A stretch of 64,000 nucleotides of DNA from Cristatella mucedo (lineage: Eukaryota; Bryozoa; Phylactolaemata; Cristatellidae): contig WPIO01000013.1 of assembly GCA_009760855.2 (NCBI GenBank), forward strand, positions 6,284,001-6,348,000, in the 5' to 3' direction. Within the stretch, counting starts at the first letter, position 1, and each line of letters starts with the position of its first letter. Shown piece by piece: positions 1-24,391 of this stretch. A model generated the notes under the pieces. The model made no database searches and was not told where the DNA came from. It saw only the letters and a program-made list of their open reading frames with translations. The position numbers and the translations under genes are program-made.

Positions 1-870
1 TGACTTGAGTCACAAGCGCGGGTGTTACAATGCCTGGCCTGATTAAAAAGTAATTCAATAGATAGGCTGAAGCAAGAGAATGAAGGGTCCTAAAAGTGAG
101 CGACAGAACCTTGAATTCGAAAACGCTGCTTGTTGATGCTTAATGCTTGTTGAGGAGCCCATGCAGGTTGGTGGGAAATAATACAACATTTAAACTGCGA
201 AGTTCACGGCAGAAAATTCTAGCAGCAGAGTTGTGTACAAATTGCAGCAAGCGCCTTATTGCACCGGCCGGAAGACTTGCCATTAGTGAATTACAGAAGT
301 CGAGACGGGATGTCATAAATGCATGGACCGGCTTGGATGCGATATCCCTTTCTAAGAAGACCCAAAACTTCGCAATCTTACCTAGCTAAAAGTTGGCAGG
401 CAGACTTTTTTGTGGAGTTACAGTGGTCTTCCAGAGAAACGTCACGGAACAGAAGTCACCCTTTTTCGTACAGATTCTACAGAAGATATACTGGCCCAGC
501 CCATTTTGAGGGATCAGCCAGAACACCTTTCTGAGTAATACTAGGTTTACCAACGATTATTAAGTTGGTTTATTTTTTATTCATTGTTATATTGAGAGAG
601 ATTGCTACCATACAACCGCTATTGTCACAAATACGTGCAGCAAGGGATTTGAGAAAGTTTGACGCGCTAGAAGGTGGGAAGGGATCAAAGATCAAGTACA
701 GCTGCCTGTCAGGTGCATAAAAATGAAAGCCTGGGTGAAAAATGAAAGCCTGGGTGAAAAGTGTTCTGCGATTACATCGGCAAGAGGGAGAGCATAAATG
801 GTGAAAAGAAGATTGTCACTGTGTAAAGGTCATGGAGCTTTCAGCTACCACTGAGCCGGTCAACCAGTCT
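1..870 (-). mobile_element. Degenerate CR1/L2-type LINE (C terminus to reverse transcriptase)
   Basis: The first 130 bases match the antisense LINE C-terminal stretch also seen at 1440-1530. Around 650-800 the minus strand still reads an RT-like FTIYALPLADVIAEH. Many stops and frameshifts; a 20-bp tandem duplication lies at 721-760. Confidence 0.6.
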
Positions 871-1054
871 AGTGTCCGTAGCTTCTTATTGTCCTCATTC
901 TTTCCGTCCTTAGTTCACACCGTAACGCCATTATAATTGGCAATAGCCTGCACTGCAACTCTTGAAGGTCTCGCGATTAGCTGCAATCCGAAACCAGTTA
1001 GCTGCTTTAAGCTCGAATCAAGTCTGGGTATTTCACAGCACTGTGTGTAGAGCG

Positions 1055-1872
1055 TATCTGCCACGTTTCGCTTTCGCGCCCACTAGAAAAAACTAGCTCC
1101 GACTAAGGCATGAATCAAGCTAGCTGTGCACCTCTGTGGCCTCAAGGACGCAAGGCTGACTTAATAACAATAATAATGACATTTATTTTGCACCTTCAGA
1201 GGACTAAATTTCTTTCTAGGTCCATAATATTTGCGTGGCAATTGCTTACTTACAACGTGAACAGCAGAGCAAATGAAATCCGCAACACTGACCGAGCAAA
1301 CTCTGCAAAGGAGAAGGTCGGGTTTCAGTTTCTTGATTAATGTCGTCAAGTCAGGGGATTTCGGAACGTCAGTCGGGCAGACGAACTGAGGGCACCGCCT
1401 CCAAAGGATTTGAGGTTGTTTAGAGACACGCTTAAATGACTTGATTCAAAAGAGCGGGTACTACGCTATCTGGCCGATTAGGAAGTCGTTTGGATAGGTA
1501 GCCTGCAACGAAAGAATGAAGTTTTCTATAAATGAGTGCCATAAATTACTTGCTAACACTGGTCCTGACAAACTGTCTTTAGAGTTTGCCGAAAAAACTG
1601 CTGCTTCAGCAAACATGGTACTAATAAGTGGAGCCACTAAAAACCCCAAGTTGCTATTTCTATCTCCCAATTGATACTCAAGGGATTTTGGGAGGCTCAT
1701 CACTACCATCAGTCTGGCCAAGTCATTAAGAGCCTTCAAACTTGGTTCGCATTAAAATCGGACAGGGTCCGATGGCCGCTGACTGACCTGTTGACCTGAC
1801 TGACCTCGGCCCCCAAACAAAACCTGGCTGTGACAAATGAACAACCTGATTTAGCTGCTCACGTTCCCATAC
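1055..1872 (+). repeat. Duplicated block, copy 1
   Basis: Nearly identical to 11698-13047, starting TATCTGCCACG and ending CCCATAC. It contains an antisense LINE 3' end (tail near 1155-1240, C-terminal coding remains to about 1740) plus at least 100 bp of sequence flanking that LINE end, so it is a segmental duplication and not two independent LINE insertions. It keeps the ancestral, SINE-free state near 1303. Confidence 0.85.
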
Positions 1873-3664
1873 GCTAGCACAACGGGACGTTTCACCAAGT
1901 AAGCTTTTTGGCAAGTTACAACTGTATAACCCGCGATATTCACCTGCATGCAAGTACACGCCCACGCCCAATTGGTGTGTGTAAGCACGTTCGCATGCCG
2001 TAAGCACTGTAAGCATACCGATGCTCTTCCTTCAACTGTGCAACATTGTCTCTGAATAATGCCGATTGAATACCAGCGACTCCGCAAATATTTTATTTAG
2101 CTAAGGTGATGTGATCCTTGCTGCAATCAATTTTTAGCAAGCCAATTTCGCATAGAAACTTCGTATATATCATATTACTAATGCTACTTCCCATACGACA
2201 GTCTGGAAGACATAAACAAGTTGGCTACCGTAGTCTCGGCGCTTCGCTTACTAAATGTCTGGAACGTCATTTTGTCACTTATCTGCAGTGCTGCCACGTA
2301 ACTGCAGAAGTTCACTTCGTGAGACTCCTTCAGCCTCCACTGGCACTTGCTCAGCTCAAGGATGATCGCGAGCCGTAGATAGCACTCGGAGCTACTGGCA
2401 TTCTTCAGTTCGAGGACATTATGTTGCACGATTGTGGAATTTGGTTTCGAGACATTTGAGTTTTTGTTTCCAGCATAAACAGTAACGGCCGATTAATGGC
2501 CAGCCATTCTGCACTGTAGCCGTTTGTGCCCGAATAATAAGGTACGAGAGACTGCGCTACATGTTCCAGCAAGACGGGCAAACAACAAGCTGACACTGAA
2601 GAATCCAAAGAACTCCCATCTTGAAGGCAAAAGCATTCGAGATTCTATAGGCAAAACAGGTGTGTTGCTGCAAATTGACAGACGATATGAAAAATGGATT
2701 GAATGCGAATTGGAGGCCTCGGCAGACTGCTGGCAGCTACACGTGGATGTCATGAGGCAGTCTTAGTGCAATGCTAGTGGGCTAGGTCCTGTAGGGCCTC
2801 TGACTAAGCTGTCGCTCGGCATGCGATAATGATACTCATCGATTGCAGCTCCTCTCTCCCTCCCTCCCTCCATCCAGCAACATGACAGGGCCTCCCCAAA
2901 TACTAGTGTAAATCATCCTGTGGGAGTGAGTGATTCACTGCTCGGCGCTAAGCCACCAAGCGCCTAGGGCACGGCGTCAGCAGCCACAGTCGCATGGCAC
3001 ATTCGGTTAGTGGCATGCTGATCGTGAAAGCATCTGGTATTTGATATCTATTCCGCTGCATCGCTTCTTTCGACGCGGTCGCTGATTCTGGCTGCTAGTA
3101 GATGCCTGTCTGTCTCAGCCACGTCAGCTTGTCAGCTCTGACTGCTGCTACTGCTCTTGCCTGTGATTGCCGACTCACCAACGACTCTAACTAAGTAGCC
3201 ATTCAAGTGCATCTATTTTCACTCCCTGGCCACCCCCAGAGGTCAAATAATAAGAAGCCAGCTCATCAGGCTTGAGTGTGACTCCAGTCACATACTCAAA
3301 CATTCAGAGGTTGCATGTGCAAAATAAGAAGTACGTACTACATACTGCATGCATATTCACTTACAATCTAAATATATAAGTCGATACTCACCCCTGCATG
3401 TACAAAGACTTGTGGTGCTATGGCACAGATTAATTCTGATACGTGCAAAATGCGACCACTAACAGATTTGACTGCCAATCCGTACATTGTTGCATATATG
3501 CACTGTGGTTAACTGATGTGTACGAATATTTGCAAGTACAAATTCCATTGTTTCCTTCTCGTTTGACACGATACAAGTCATCTCGTCTTTTATTCCAACC
3601 AGCCCGGGCTCTTCACCTCTGACGCTCTTCGTTGTGCGAGTGAATCTGAGTTTGTCTCCCTTAG
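1873..3664. other. HSPA12 intron or upstream region without recognised features
   Basis: Short open frames only, none resembling the N-terminal lobe of HSPA12. A CCCTC-rich patch lies near 2850. Presumably intronic. Confidence 0.6.
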
Positions 3665-14504
<10,840 letters not shown>

Positions 14505-14737
14505 TTCAGGCGACTGCGGCGGTGGCGTGCTAATCGCCGACGCTACTTGCGGTAGCAAAAAACGAAAGCGTGCCGAAACTTCGCGGAGCTGACCTCGGCC
14601 AAGGCCAAGGATAAGAGGGCCGCTCGACGATTACATACCAGGACGTCTCTGCTCGAGGCTGAGCTGCGGACCTGAGAGCCCCGAGCTCCGGAAAATGAAG
14701 TCGCTTCAGCAGCGCGAGAGCAGCTGGAGCGTCCCTC

Positions 14738-14760
14738 CTTCTTTCTTTCTCTCCCTCCTG

Positions 14761-14793
<33 letters not shown>

Positions 14794-14800
14794 CTGCTCG

Positions 14801-14835
<35 letters not shown>

Positions 14836-14953
14836 TCTCTCTTTTCCACTCTCTTTTCCTCTCTCTCTCCCTCTCTCTCTCTCTCTTTCCCTCTCTCTCG
14901 TTCTCTCTCTCTCCCTCTCTCTCTCTTCCGCTCTCTCTCTCTCCCTCTCTCTG
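14738..14953 (+). repeat. Imperfect CT-rich tract
   Basis: CT units broken by CCCTC and TTCC variants, starting about 230 bp after the HSPA12 stop. Confidence 0.9.
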
Positions 14954-16015
14954 GTCAACTCTATATGCGCAGCCATTGCAGAGCTGTCCGAAGCCTTCGA
15001 AGCACTTTGACTTCCGAGCGCTTCCGCCGCTGAGCACGACTCTCGGCGGCGGTCGATGGATGATGTGGCCTTCCTTCGATCGTCACTACATCGCTGCCCT
15101 CTCGAGGGGCAGCGTTCTTTCGGCTATTGTCGCCGCTGCGTTTGGTTGTCATGCCGTATGTGTGTGCTTCTTTCCCTGAATCACATTCAATCCCTGAGTT
15201 TCTTGCTCGACCACGTTTCCCCATAAGCCCACAGAGATTGGCATTCATCGCAGGCCGTGGGCGAAGCGTGGACGAAGCCTCAACTCGCAGACATGCAGAC
15301 GTCGCCGGCAGATCCTCAGCAGCATCGCCGAGAGGTCATCTGTTTACTAGAACCAACGAGCTATAAACGTCGCATCGGCTCGTCGCAGCTAGCATCGCTA
15401 GGTTCGCAGCCAGCATCGCTAGGGTCGCAGCTAGCATCGCACTTTTTTGGCTGCACTCCTGTACCAAGCTTCAAGATCAGAAATAGGCTGCTTATACCAC
15501 GACTTCGGCGAGAAAGAGGCAAGGCGCTGCAAAGTCAATATGGACGCCCAGGCCGTGCGGTCTTTTAGTACTCGACTTTGGTGCAAAGTTTCTTTTGATT
15601 CAGATGCTTGTATCTTATTAGCATACATTGCTGCCACAATGAGCGCTAGCGCCATTCCTGATGCATTGCTATGGAAATGTAACGACAATATGAATGATTC
15701 TTCATCAGTAGCTCCGAGAAGCTACTGAGGGAGTAGATGCATCGTCACTGCCAAGATTGCTGCAACGTTAAGCTGCACACTCTTTGATTTGCATAGAGTG
15801 CAAGCCTTGCAAGGCCCCTTAATTATTCTCAATCAAAACCATCGAACGTATATTATGAAGGGGGCAGGCGCAGCAGGGGTTGTAGGCGACGAATCTCAAC
15901 CAGCGGCCATTGTTACAAGGCAGCCCTACAATGCACTCCCCTTGAATACAGCCGCGAATGGGTCTGCGAAACGGTGCCTCCCAGCTGAACCTCTACCTGC
16001 GGACGCTGCTTTACA
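14954..16015. other. Intergenic, unassigned
   Basis: About 1 kb between two CT tracts. A triple 21-bp repeat (TCGCAGCTAGCATCGCTAGG-like) lies near 15377-15440. No gene seen. Confidence 0.5.
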
Positions 16016-16700
<685 letters not shown>

Positions 16701-16724
16701 TTGGCGGTAAAATGAGCTGCTTCC

Positions 16725-16820
16725 TCTCCAGCCTGTATAAAGTGCCTAGAACGATACCTATTTCTCCTACGGAGCTGCACAAAGGCCTTATTACTATCAT
16801 TTTATTATTATACTCAAGCC
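16725..16820 (+). mobile_element. LINE 3' tail fragment
   Basis: Diverged tail (TATAAAGTGCCTAGAACGAT) and TTATTATTA end after the CT-rich block. Confidence 0.45.
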
Positions 16821-17032
16821 GGCAATGCGACTAAAGTTCCTTAATGCAAAACACTTCAAATAATCCATGGGTATCTGTAGAGTATGCAAACAGAGAGGCC
16901 AAGTCGCTCGACCGATAGCGATACCGATAGAGATATCAACTTCGACTCCTGGTCTGGCTCTAATAGTAGACTTCTACAACTCAAAGGTTCTGGTGCACGA
17001 CCTCCTGGCTCTTTTTCAAATTTTAAACGTAT

Positions 17033-17175
17033 ATATATATATATATCCACACACATAAACATAGGTACATATATATGTAAAAATGCACTATATACGTACG
17101 TATTTATGCGTGAGTACGTGCATGCGTTCGTGCGTGAGTGTATGAATATGTGTGTGTCTGTGTGTGTGTGTGTGT

Positions 17176-17217
<42 letters not shown>

Positions 17218-17320
17218 GTGCCGCGTGCATACAGGTACATGTGCAGGTGCGTGCAGATATGCCTGTGCGTGTGTGTGTGCGCGCGTGTGTACGTATGTGT
17301 GTGCGATTCTGTTTGAGCAT
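17033..17320 (+). repeat. (TA)n, (TG)n and related alternating tracts
   Basis: TA at 17033-17046, then TG/TGTC at about 17143-17219 and GTGCG-rich alternating purine-pyrimidine DNA on to 17310, a Z-DNA-type sequence. Confidence 0.9.
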
Positions 17321-18580
17321 GTACCGCAGAAGGCTGCAGCGCTCGGCGGAGGACTTCTCAGCATCACTAGCGTCATCGTGGCCCCTGGTAGCAAAGGTCC
17401 GGGTTCCTCATTCCGAGCTAATGAAACTTGAAGCAGGGCAGAGCGGGTCAGCGGAAGCTGACGGCCCGCACAGACGGACGGCAACAGTCAGACCAGAATG
17501 TCAGCGAGAGCTATCTAGAGGCAAATAGTAAACGAGCTGCCCATATGCGGTGAGCATCCGCTTTCGGTCAGACTACGATTTGCACGAGCGCTTCGGAAAT
17601 CCGACCCCAGAAGGAAAAGCACCGGCATTTAGCCGAGATCGCCCTAAATAGGAGTTAATGGAAAGAAGAACTCGTTTTGATCATCTCGAGCCCCTAAGCA
17701 GCAAGTCAGCCAGCACGCACGTAGACGCCGCCAGAGACCAGGACGCCGTCCCGCCCTTCCTTCAATCCGGGCAACCGAAGCCGGATTCTTCCTGCCGGCG
17801 ACCCCTTGGAGCTTGCGCTAGCCTCTCTAGTCATCACTGCCTTCCATCTTTAGTATGGCCGCCGATGCAATGTAGCGCTTACGAGCCGCTGCAAGTTGTA
17901 CGATCCTACGCGGGCCTTGGTCCGAGGCTTTTCAGCCAGGATTTTCATCTGGCGGCGAGGCCCGCAAGACTTTTTTGGGTGGGGGCTACATCCGCCAGAT
18001 GTTCGTACAAGGGGGCAAGGCCCATAAGTGACGAATAGCTGTAGCGCACAGTCGTAATACGCAATAATAGTGTTAATTAGACACGAACTCGGCGGCTGCT
18101 CATCGAGTGGACATGTGGACATCACTGCGTCGCTGATGACGGTCTGGGGGAGGGCAGCCCAAATCGTCATGCGCACCCAAGAAGAGCAAATGCCCACCCC
18201 CTGCTCCCCCCCCCCGGCTCCGCCACTGGCCTTTGGAGGAGAATTTCGGGGACGCTTGTGCCGCGCAATAATGTATATATATAGTATATAGTATATATGT
18301 AGTGTAAATATAATAATAATTATCAGGCCGCAGCAGTAGGTTGGTACATACGCAGCTCTTGAGTACTTTCGGGTTGCTCACATCGGAACGACCGAGTGGC
18401 CGCAACTTGAGCTGCCGCGTCACCCGAGCCCCGGTTGCGTACGCGAGCTAGTCATCGAATGATCGGCGCTTTCGATTTCCCTTACCTGTGACTGACCCGG
18501 ATGTGCCGCGACTGCTCGGGCGAGCAACTGCGCCCCGATGTAACTCAGGCACGTCGGCGGCCGGCGAATGAGTAGGTGCG

Positions 18581-18584
<4 letters not shown>
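17321..18584. other. Intergenic, unassigned
   Basis: Moderately GC-rich, no coding similarity recognised; poly(C) and TA stretches near 18205 and 18270. Confidence 0.5.
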
Positions 18585-18670
<86 letters not shown>

Positions 18671-18695
18671 TTCTCTCTTTCTCTCTCTCTCTCTC
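18585..18695 (+). repeat. (CT)n microsatellite
   Basis: About 55 units with TTT interruptions near its 3' end. Confidence 0.97.
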
Positions 18696-19820
18696 GGAGA
18701 AACTCGGACTCCGCCTCTTGCTCGGCACGTTCGGCCGAGTACGTAGCCGAACGCGCCGAAATAATGCTTGCGGCACGTCCGCCGCCTTTCTTTCGTACCC
18801 GTCGCGTGACGTATACGAAGAAATCAATCGTAATTCGGGCGGGCAAGCGTTGGCATTCTTCGCAGCAATCGGAAAGCGACTACAGCAGCTACATCACCCG
18901 CGTACTGTCTCTATTCGGAAGACGCCGAGATTAATCAAGCTCGGATAATGCACTGCATCCGCTTTCGTTAAAACTAGCTCGCGCCACAAGCTGTTTAAAT
19001 CAGATACGGTCGCACCATTCCCGTCCGACCCCCGCCTCCCGCCATTGAGAGCGTGCAGTAGCAGCGCTCGCGGTAGTCGGATCGCGGCGGCCTCTGCACA
19101 GACGAAGACATACAAATCTCTTTAAAGAGAGTCTTAACTTCACCAAGGCCGGCCGATAATAAAAGAGGCGGGAGGGGCGTGCGCCCCTTACGGGCCGGCC
19201 TTGAACGGGGTGGGGCTGCGGCCCAGTTTACCCGCTCGCACGAAGTCGGCGACCTGGATTTGCGGCGGCGGCGGCGACGGCGGCGTTCTCGTCTAGAGAC
19301 GGGCGTCGTCGCGGCGTCGCTGGGCTTGCGCGCTCGGCGCTTCCTTCCGAGCGCGGCACGAGTTCAATTCCTCGCGCCGACTAAACTTTGCCGAACCAAA
19401 AGGGCTAAGAGCGAAGGTGCCTCCCTCGCCTGCCTGCCAGCCCCGCCCGCCCCCCCCCGTCGCACCGCTTGGGCCTGCCGCGGGCATGCCGAGTCCGCCG
19501 AGCGGATTTCGGCGCCAGATCAATCGGGATGATGGACGAGCCTGGATGGTTAGCGTCGCGAAACCGGTCGGTCGCAAAGCGCGCTCATGCGAATGAGCGC
19601 CGGCCGGACGGCCGGGCGCCGGCATTTATCATTTTCTCTCGGCAGCTGCGTTCGGGCCCAACTTCCGTCCGCCTGCTCCCTCGCGTCGCTAGCCGACCCT
19701 GCAGCGGTGATAGCGAGCGGTCTGTGCGAACGCCGCGAGACGTCCCTCCGAAGGGAAGCAGAGGGGGATACGTCGCGCGGTGGGAAGCGGTGCAACATCG
19801 ATCGGCTCGCACCTCGAAGG

Positions 19821-19933
<113 letters not shown>

Positions 19934-20039
19934 CCCACAGAAGCTGCCCGATCGAAACTAAGGAGATCGCCGTCAGACAGCCGTGGGGCAGCTCGCGCCC
20001 TCGGCTAGGCCCGTGCTGCGCGCGCTGCATCGGCCGTCC

Positions 20040-20115
20040 TGCGGCTGCGGTGCGATCGTGCAATCGTGCTCGGTGCGATCGTGCCCGGTGCGATCGTGCC
20101 CGGTGCGATCGTTCG
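20040..20115 (+). repeat. 15-bp minisatellite with GCGATCGTGC
   Basis: Four to five near copies of CGGTGCGATCGTGCC; each holds the palindrome CGATCG. Confidence 0.85.
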
Positions 20116-20377
20116 ATCGGCACGCTCGGCTCTGCTCCACCTCTGCTCTCACGAGCGGTCCGCGATGGAAACGTCGCGGAAGTCCATCATCGCCAGCCCC
20201 TTCACTGCCCTCCCCCTAGCCCGCGTCGGTTCCCGCGTGTAATCTATCCAACATATGACGATTTGAGGCGACGACCATCGTAGTGTATCCCTTCCACATT
20301 CACGCTGACCAGCTGTTGTGTAAAAACCAGTCAAAGAGCCCTGCCTGCCCTGCCCGCTCTTGCCTAAGGAGAAGTAT

Positions 20378-20496
<119 letters not shown>

Positions 20497-20514
20497 TATA
20501 TCCACGTGTCTCCT

Positions 20515-20701
20515 TTTCAAAAAGAGCAAGGATGGCTGCCGGTTGATCAACTGATATACAGCAAAGTTCTTACGCTGACTCACAAGGTCCGCCACCTAAC
20601 TGGAATGCTGCACCACTTTCAATATCCTCGTACCCCAGATCCTTTATGGACAATAAATTAGTTGTTACATTCTTCCGGTTAAAGACCGTTGGCGACAGAA
20701 G

Positions 20702-20703
<2 letters not shown>
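20515..20703 (+). mobile_element. LINE family 2 fragment
   Basis: Matches the C-terminal coding part around 45265-45455 (GATGGCTGCCGGTTGA, AAAGTTCTTACGCTGACTCA), bordered on both sides by TA microsatellites. Confidence 0.75.
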
Positions 20704-20742
<39 letters not shown>

Positions 20743-20744
<2 letters not shown>

Positions 20745-20850
20745 AGCATGCCACCACTAACAATTCGATCATGCTTCCTTTGCAACAAATGTAAAGTACC
20801 TAGAAAGACGTTGGATTTTCTGAGGGCACTAACAAATTTAATATATGTAT
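20743..20850 (+). mobile_element. LINE family 1 tail fragment
   Basis: TTTGCAACAAATGTAAAGTA, CTAGAAAGAC and TCTGAGGGCACT match the family 1 3' end. Confidence 0.65.
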
Positions 20851-20867
20851 ACATATAGAATATGTAT

Positions 20868-21015
20868 ATAATTAATTTGAATAGCCCACTGAGAGAGCTT
20901 AATCTCTATTCAGCAGCTTCACATATGCCACGGGGCTCGAGCCCATGATCTCGGTCACTAAATGCATCCATCTTGACCTTGGTTCAAGACGAGCACCTTA
21001 TTCACTGGGCAAGCA
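20868..21015 (-). mobile_element. SINE family B copy
   Basis: tRNA-like head (GGGGCTCGAGCCC box B region in antisense) and tail with AGAGAGCTTAATCTCTATTC. It has the longer head variant with an insert between box B and the 5' end, as at 51.6 and 52.3 kb. Confidence 0.75.
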
Positions 21016-21572
21016 AGCGCGGCAGAAAGCCGCCTTTGAAAGCAGAGCGAGTTCAAAACGCGTTACGCGCTCCGCAGATCTGGCTTCACTTCAAGGTCGA
21101 GGCCGTCGTCGCGGGAGCCGGCGGCCTCGCACTCGGGTCTCTGCGTAGCCTCTGCGTAGGCCACGCATGTCCCGCTACAGCCGTCGGACTGGCGCCACGT
21201 CGAAGGAGGCGTGGCTCGTGCGCCGACTCCCGAGCCCGAGCGGTTTGCGGAGCGAGCTTCAAACACGAGCGGCGCCAGGCAGCGAGCGCGCGCCCGTAGG
21301 GAGCTTCGCTAGCCGGCGCTTTGCGAGACCCTCGGCCAATGTCGCGTCCAAAGAACGGAATCCCGGCGTCGCGACGGCCAGGCGGCGGCGGCGCCGCTCG
21401 CCGCTGCGCCGCCTGGATGAACGCGGGCTGCCCTCGAACACTAGCGGGCTAGCGGGAAATGGACGCGCGCGCGCGCGGCATCTAGCGTCGCGCTCGGCCG
21501 CTGACGAGGGCCAGCGAAGCGACTGTCGCGCCGGCCTCTCGTACGTGGGCGGGGCGCCGCTGCGCAGCAGCC

Positions 21573-21763
21573 GGAGCAGCGTGAGCTGCAGCTGGATCGG
21601 AGCAGCGTGAGCTGCAGCTGGATCGGAGCAGCGTGAGCTGCAGCTGGATCGGAGCAGCGTGAGCTGCAGCTGGATCGGAGCAGCGTGAGCTGCAGCTGGA
21701 TCGGAGCAGCGTGAGCTGCAGCTGGATCGGAGCAGCGTGAGCTGCAGCTGGATCGGAGCAGCG
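21573..21763 (+). repeat. 26-bp minisatellite, 7 near-identical copies
   Basis: Seven copies of a unit with the palindrome AGCTGCAGCT, the E-box-like CAGCTG and GGATCGGAGCAGCG. Confidence 0.95.
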
Positions 21764-23321
21764 CGCGTCGCACTCGGGACGGTACGGCGAACGCTGCGCA
21801 GGACGTAGAGCCGCAGCGCGCGAGTGACAAGTGTCCTTCCACCGCAGACATAGCGCGAGCGCAAGTAGTCCTTGCAGACGACGCCAGTAGTCCTTGCACA
21901 CGTCCGACGCACACTATGTCGGAGCTAGGACGTCGAGAAACCTGGCTGCGCGAGTCGTAAAAGGCCGCCCCAGCCAGCGCGCACAACTATGGCGACGATC
22001 GCAGAGCTCGACGGCCGTCAAGGAAGGACGCCCGTACCATGACGCCAAGGCCGCGTCTCAACTGCGTGGCCGCGTATTTCGTGCGCGGCATCAAGTGCAC
22101 CTCAACTCACTCGCACCTTCGGATGGCCCGCTGGTCTAAGCTATCAGTTATCCGCGCAACCATTACCTGAGCCTTGTAACTCGGGAAATAATCGCCGCGC
22201 TGGTCGCTAATAACAATCTCTAGCGACCAGCGGCGGCATGACCCGGCAGACTTAGCGGGCAAGCCTTTCTCAACCGGTAAAAGCAGCTCTGCGCTCTACC
22301 GCCGCGCAGCACTAAACCGCGTCCGTTTGGCGGTTAATTCGAGCGCCGCGCGTCCCCGCCAATTGGCGCCTGCGTCAAGTCAAGGCGCCGCTTTTGAGGG
22401 CCCCTCCAGGCAGCGCCCCAAGGCGCCTAACCGCACAGTTCACTGGACCGCTGCAAAAATACCCCCCCCCCTCCTGTCCAGGTGGCTTCGAGTATTATTA
22501 TTATTATTTTTTTTTTTTATCTTACCCACCCGTCGACAGGCGGACTGGCCTACCGCAGACCGACGAGATTGAATAGCAGCTTGACCGCAGCTTGTAATAG
22601 AGCGACGCTTCACACCGGCGGCCGCCACCTACCGCGTACGCCACCGATGCTGCCCGCCCGGCTGGTAACGGCGGCCGCGGCGGGCAGGTGTCCTGATCCG
22701 TGTCGGTGAGTTCACTATCGGATGCGGCTACGTTAACCGCTCTTTGTCATCCCTCCTCTCGCGAGCGGCGACTTCACCTTCCCCATCGCGTTAGACGCCA
22801 TTCTCTGATTTTCCGCTGCGCGGCCCAGGCCCGCCACAACTTCCGTGCCCCGCCCCCCCCGCCCCGAGTAATTTGCGGCCATCGCTACGGCTTATTGCGG
22901 CTACCCAACGCTGCCCGGGCGCTCTGGCGGCGGCTCTCGAGAAGAGGCGAAAGAGGCTCGCCGCTCGCTGTACCTACTCCGGTCCGCCCCGCGCTTGCGG
23001 TGCGGAGCGGAACCCACCGAGGCTGAAGCACATGCTCTCCGTCCGCCGTCCACTCTCGTTGGGCTGACAGGACATCAGTCAGCGCTGGATGCGCCGGATG
23101 CGGTGCTCCGCGCTCGCTCGCTCGCAAGGCGAGCAGCTTTTGTTTTATTGGCGAGCTTTCTTTCTTGCCGCAGCCGGCGGTCGAGGCGGCCGGAAGTCGT
23201 CGGCGTCCGGTTTCCAGCGGACGCGCCGGTCGAAGACGACGGCTCGATGGCGTCCGCGGTTAAGCTTTCGCAGGCAGATAGGTAGTTGGCTCGCTGCTCC
23301 GATTGAACTTGCGGCGGAGCA

Positions 23322-23492
23322 TATTTGGCTCACACTAGGTAAGGCGGTTGCTTTTCACGACCTCGGCCCCGAGGTCGTGGGTTCAAATCCTTCGGTGGGC
23401 GACCCTTTATCGCCACTGAGAGCGGTGGTGATAGCCGTCAAGTCTCTTCTGTCGCTATACAAAAAGAGGCTTGTTAAATCAGCTAGTATTTA
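23322..23492 (+). mobile_element. SINE family A copy, full length
   Basis: Box A-like TGGCTCACACTAGG, an 11-bp perfect inverted repeat (CACGACCTCGG / CCGAGGTCGTG) where an anticodon arm would be, box B GGTTCAAATCC, then the family body and the tail AAAAAGAGGCTTGTTAAATC. Confidence 0.88.
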
Positions 23493-24204
23493 TTTATTTG
23501 TTTATTTACGCGGGCTTCCAGTGGGGTTGCCGATTTCCATTCGTCTCGCTTTGGCTGCGGAACATTTGGCAGCCACACACTTGCCGTCGCCCGCCACCGC
23601 TGACAGACAAAACGAGAGCCGCAACGATTAATGCAACTCGGGTCTAGTCCCTAGACGCTAAAAAAACCGATGTTGCATCTTAGAGGCCGTTTCGCGGCGC
23701 TGCCTTGCGAACGGGAAAGCAAGAGCAAAGCTTGGAGCTTAGTGGCCAGACGTTCGCGAGCGTCGCTGGCACTCGAGAAGGATATATGCGCTTGCTCTCT
23801 AAAAGGTTGTCGCCGCCTCAAAAGACAGAATGCTGCGCTTGGCGAGGATAGTTGGTACGTGCTGGGTGGCAGACGGCAGCTTAAGCTTTGCATTGTGCTA
23901 ACCTACTATTGCACCGTGCCGAGCTTCCGTCTACGTTGTTCGGAGAGCTCGCCTTTGCTCACTGTGGAGTTTTTTCGCCGCACTCTATTCGCTCGCTTCG
24001 CATTATCCCAAGCTTAACATCTTAACACCTTAGCGCGTGTGCTGAGCTCACCTTCGCTCTGTGCTACGCTCTAGCTGGCTGGTCTCTACTCGAGGCCAGT
24101 TCTAAATAAGTGACCTTACATCCGAGACGAAGGAAGTACGGGATCTATGAATACAACGTCTGAATAGAAGCACAGCCCGATCTTCCGAGCCAATACTCGC
24201 AAGA

Positions 24205-24372
24205 TGATCGATTTTGGGTGTCATTAGCCAAGGGGTAAGGTGTTCGAACGACCCCGATTGTAGATTCGAGTCCTGCAGCAGGCAATCCTTCTATTGCCCA
24301 CAGCAAGTAGGATTGAGATGCTACAGCTCTTCGGCTCTCGTCATATAAATGAGGCTCTCGAATCAGCTTTGT
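24205..24372 (+). mobile_element. SINE with distinct tRNA head and A-type tail
   Basis: Head GTGTCATTAGCCAAGGGGTA with box B GATTCGAGTCC, then a tail (CTCTTCGGCTCTCGTCATAT ... GAGGCTCTCGAATCAGCTT) related to that of family A. Confidence 0.65.
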
Positions 24373-24391
24373 TTATATTTTCCTTTTGCAG

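Noticed and set aside
1461-1739. 92-codon minus-strand frame repeated at 12611-12889 as a conserved gene
   Set aside because: Both copies lie in the duplicated block, and another frame there matches LINE C-terminal coding, so it is LINE-derived.
21573-21763. Regular direct repeats resembling a CRISPR array
   Set aside because: The repeats are contiguous with no unique spacers, and the DNA is eukaryotic.
21259-21986. Long minus-strand frames with SSCSSRCSDPAAAHAAPIQL-type repeats
   Set aside because: They are translations of the 26-bp minisatellite (26 is not a multiple of three, so all frames cycle).
23340-23400. Possible tRNA genes at box A/box B matches (23.3, 26.4, 31.9, 41.6 kb)
   Set aside because: Each is followed by a repeated non-tRNA body and tail and occurs in many copies; no cloverleaf with an acceptor stem is visible, so they are SINE heads.
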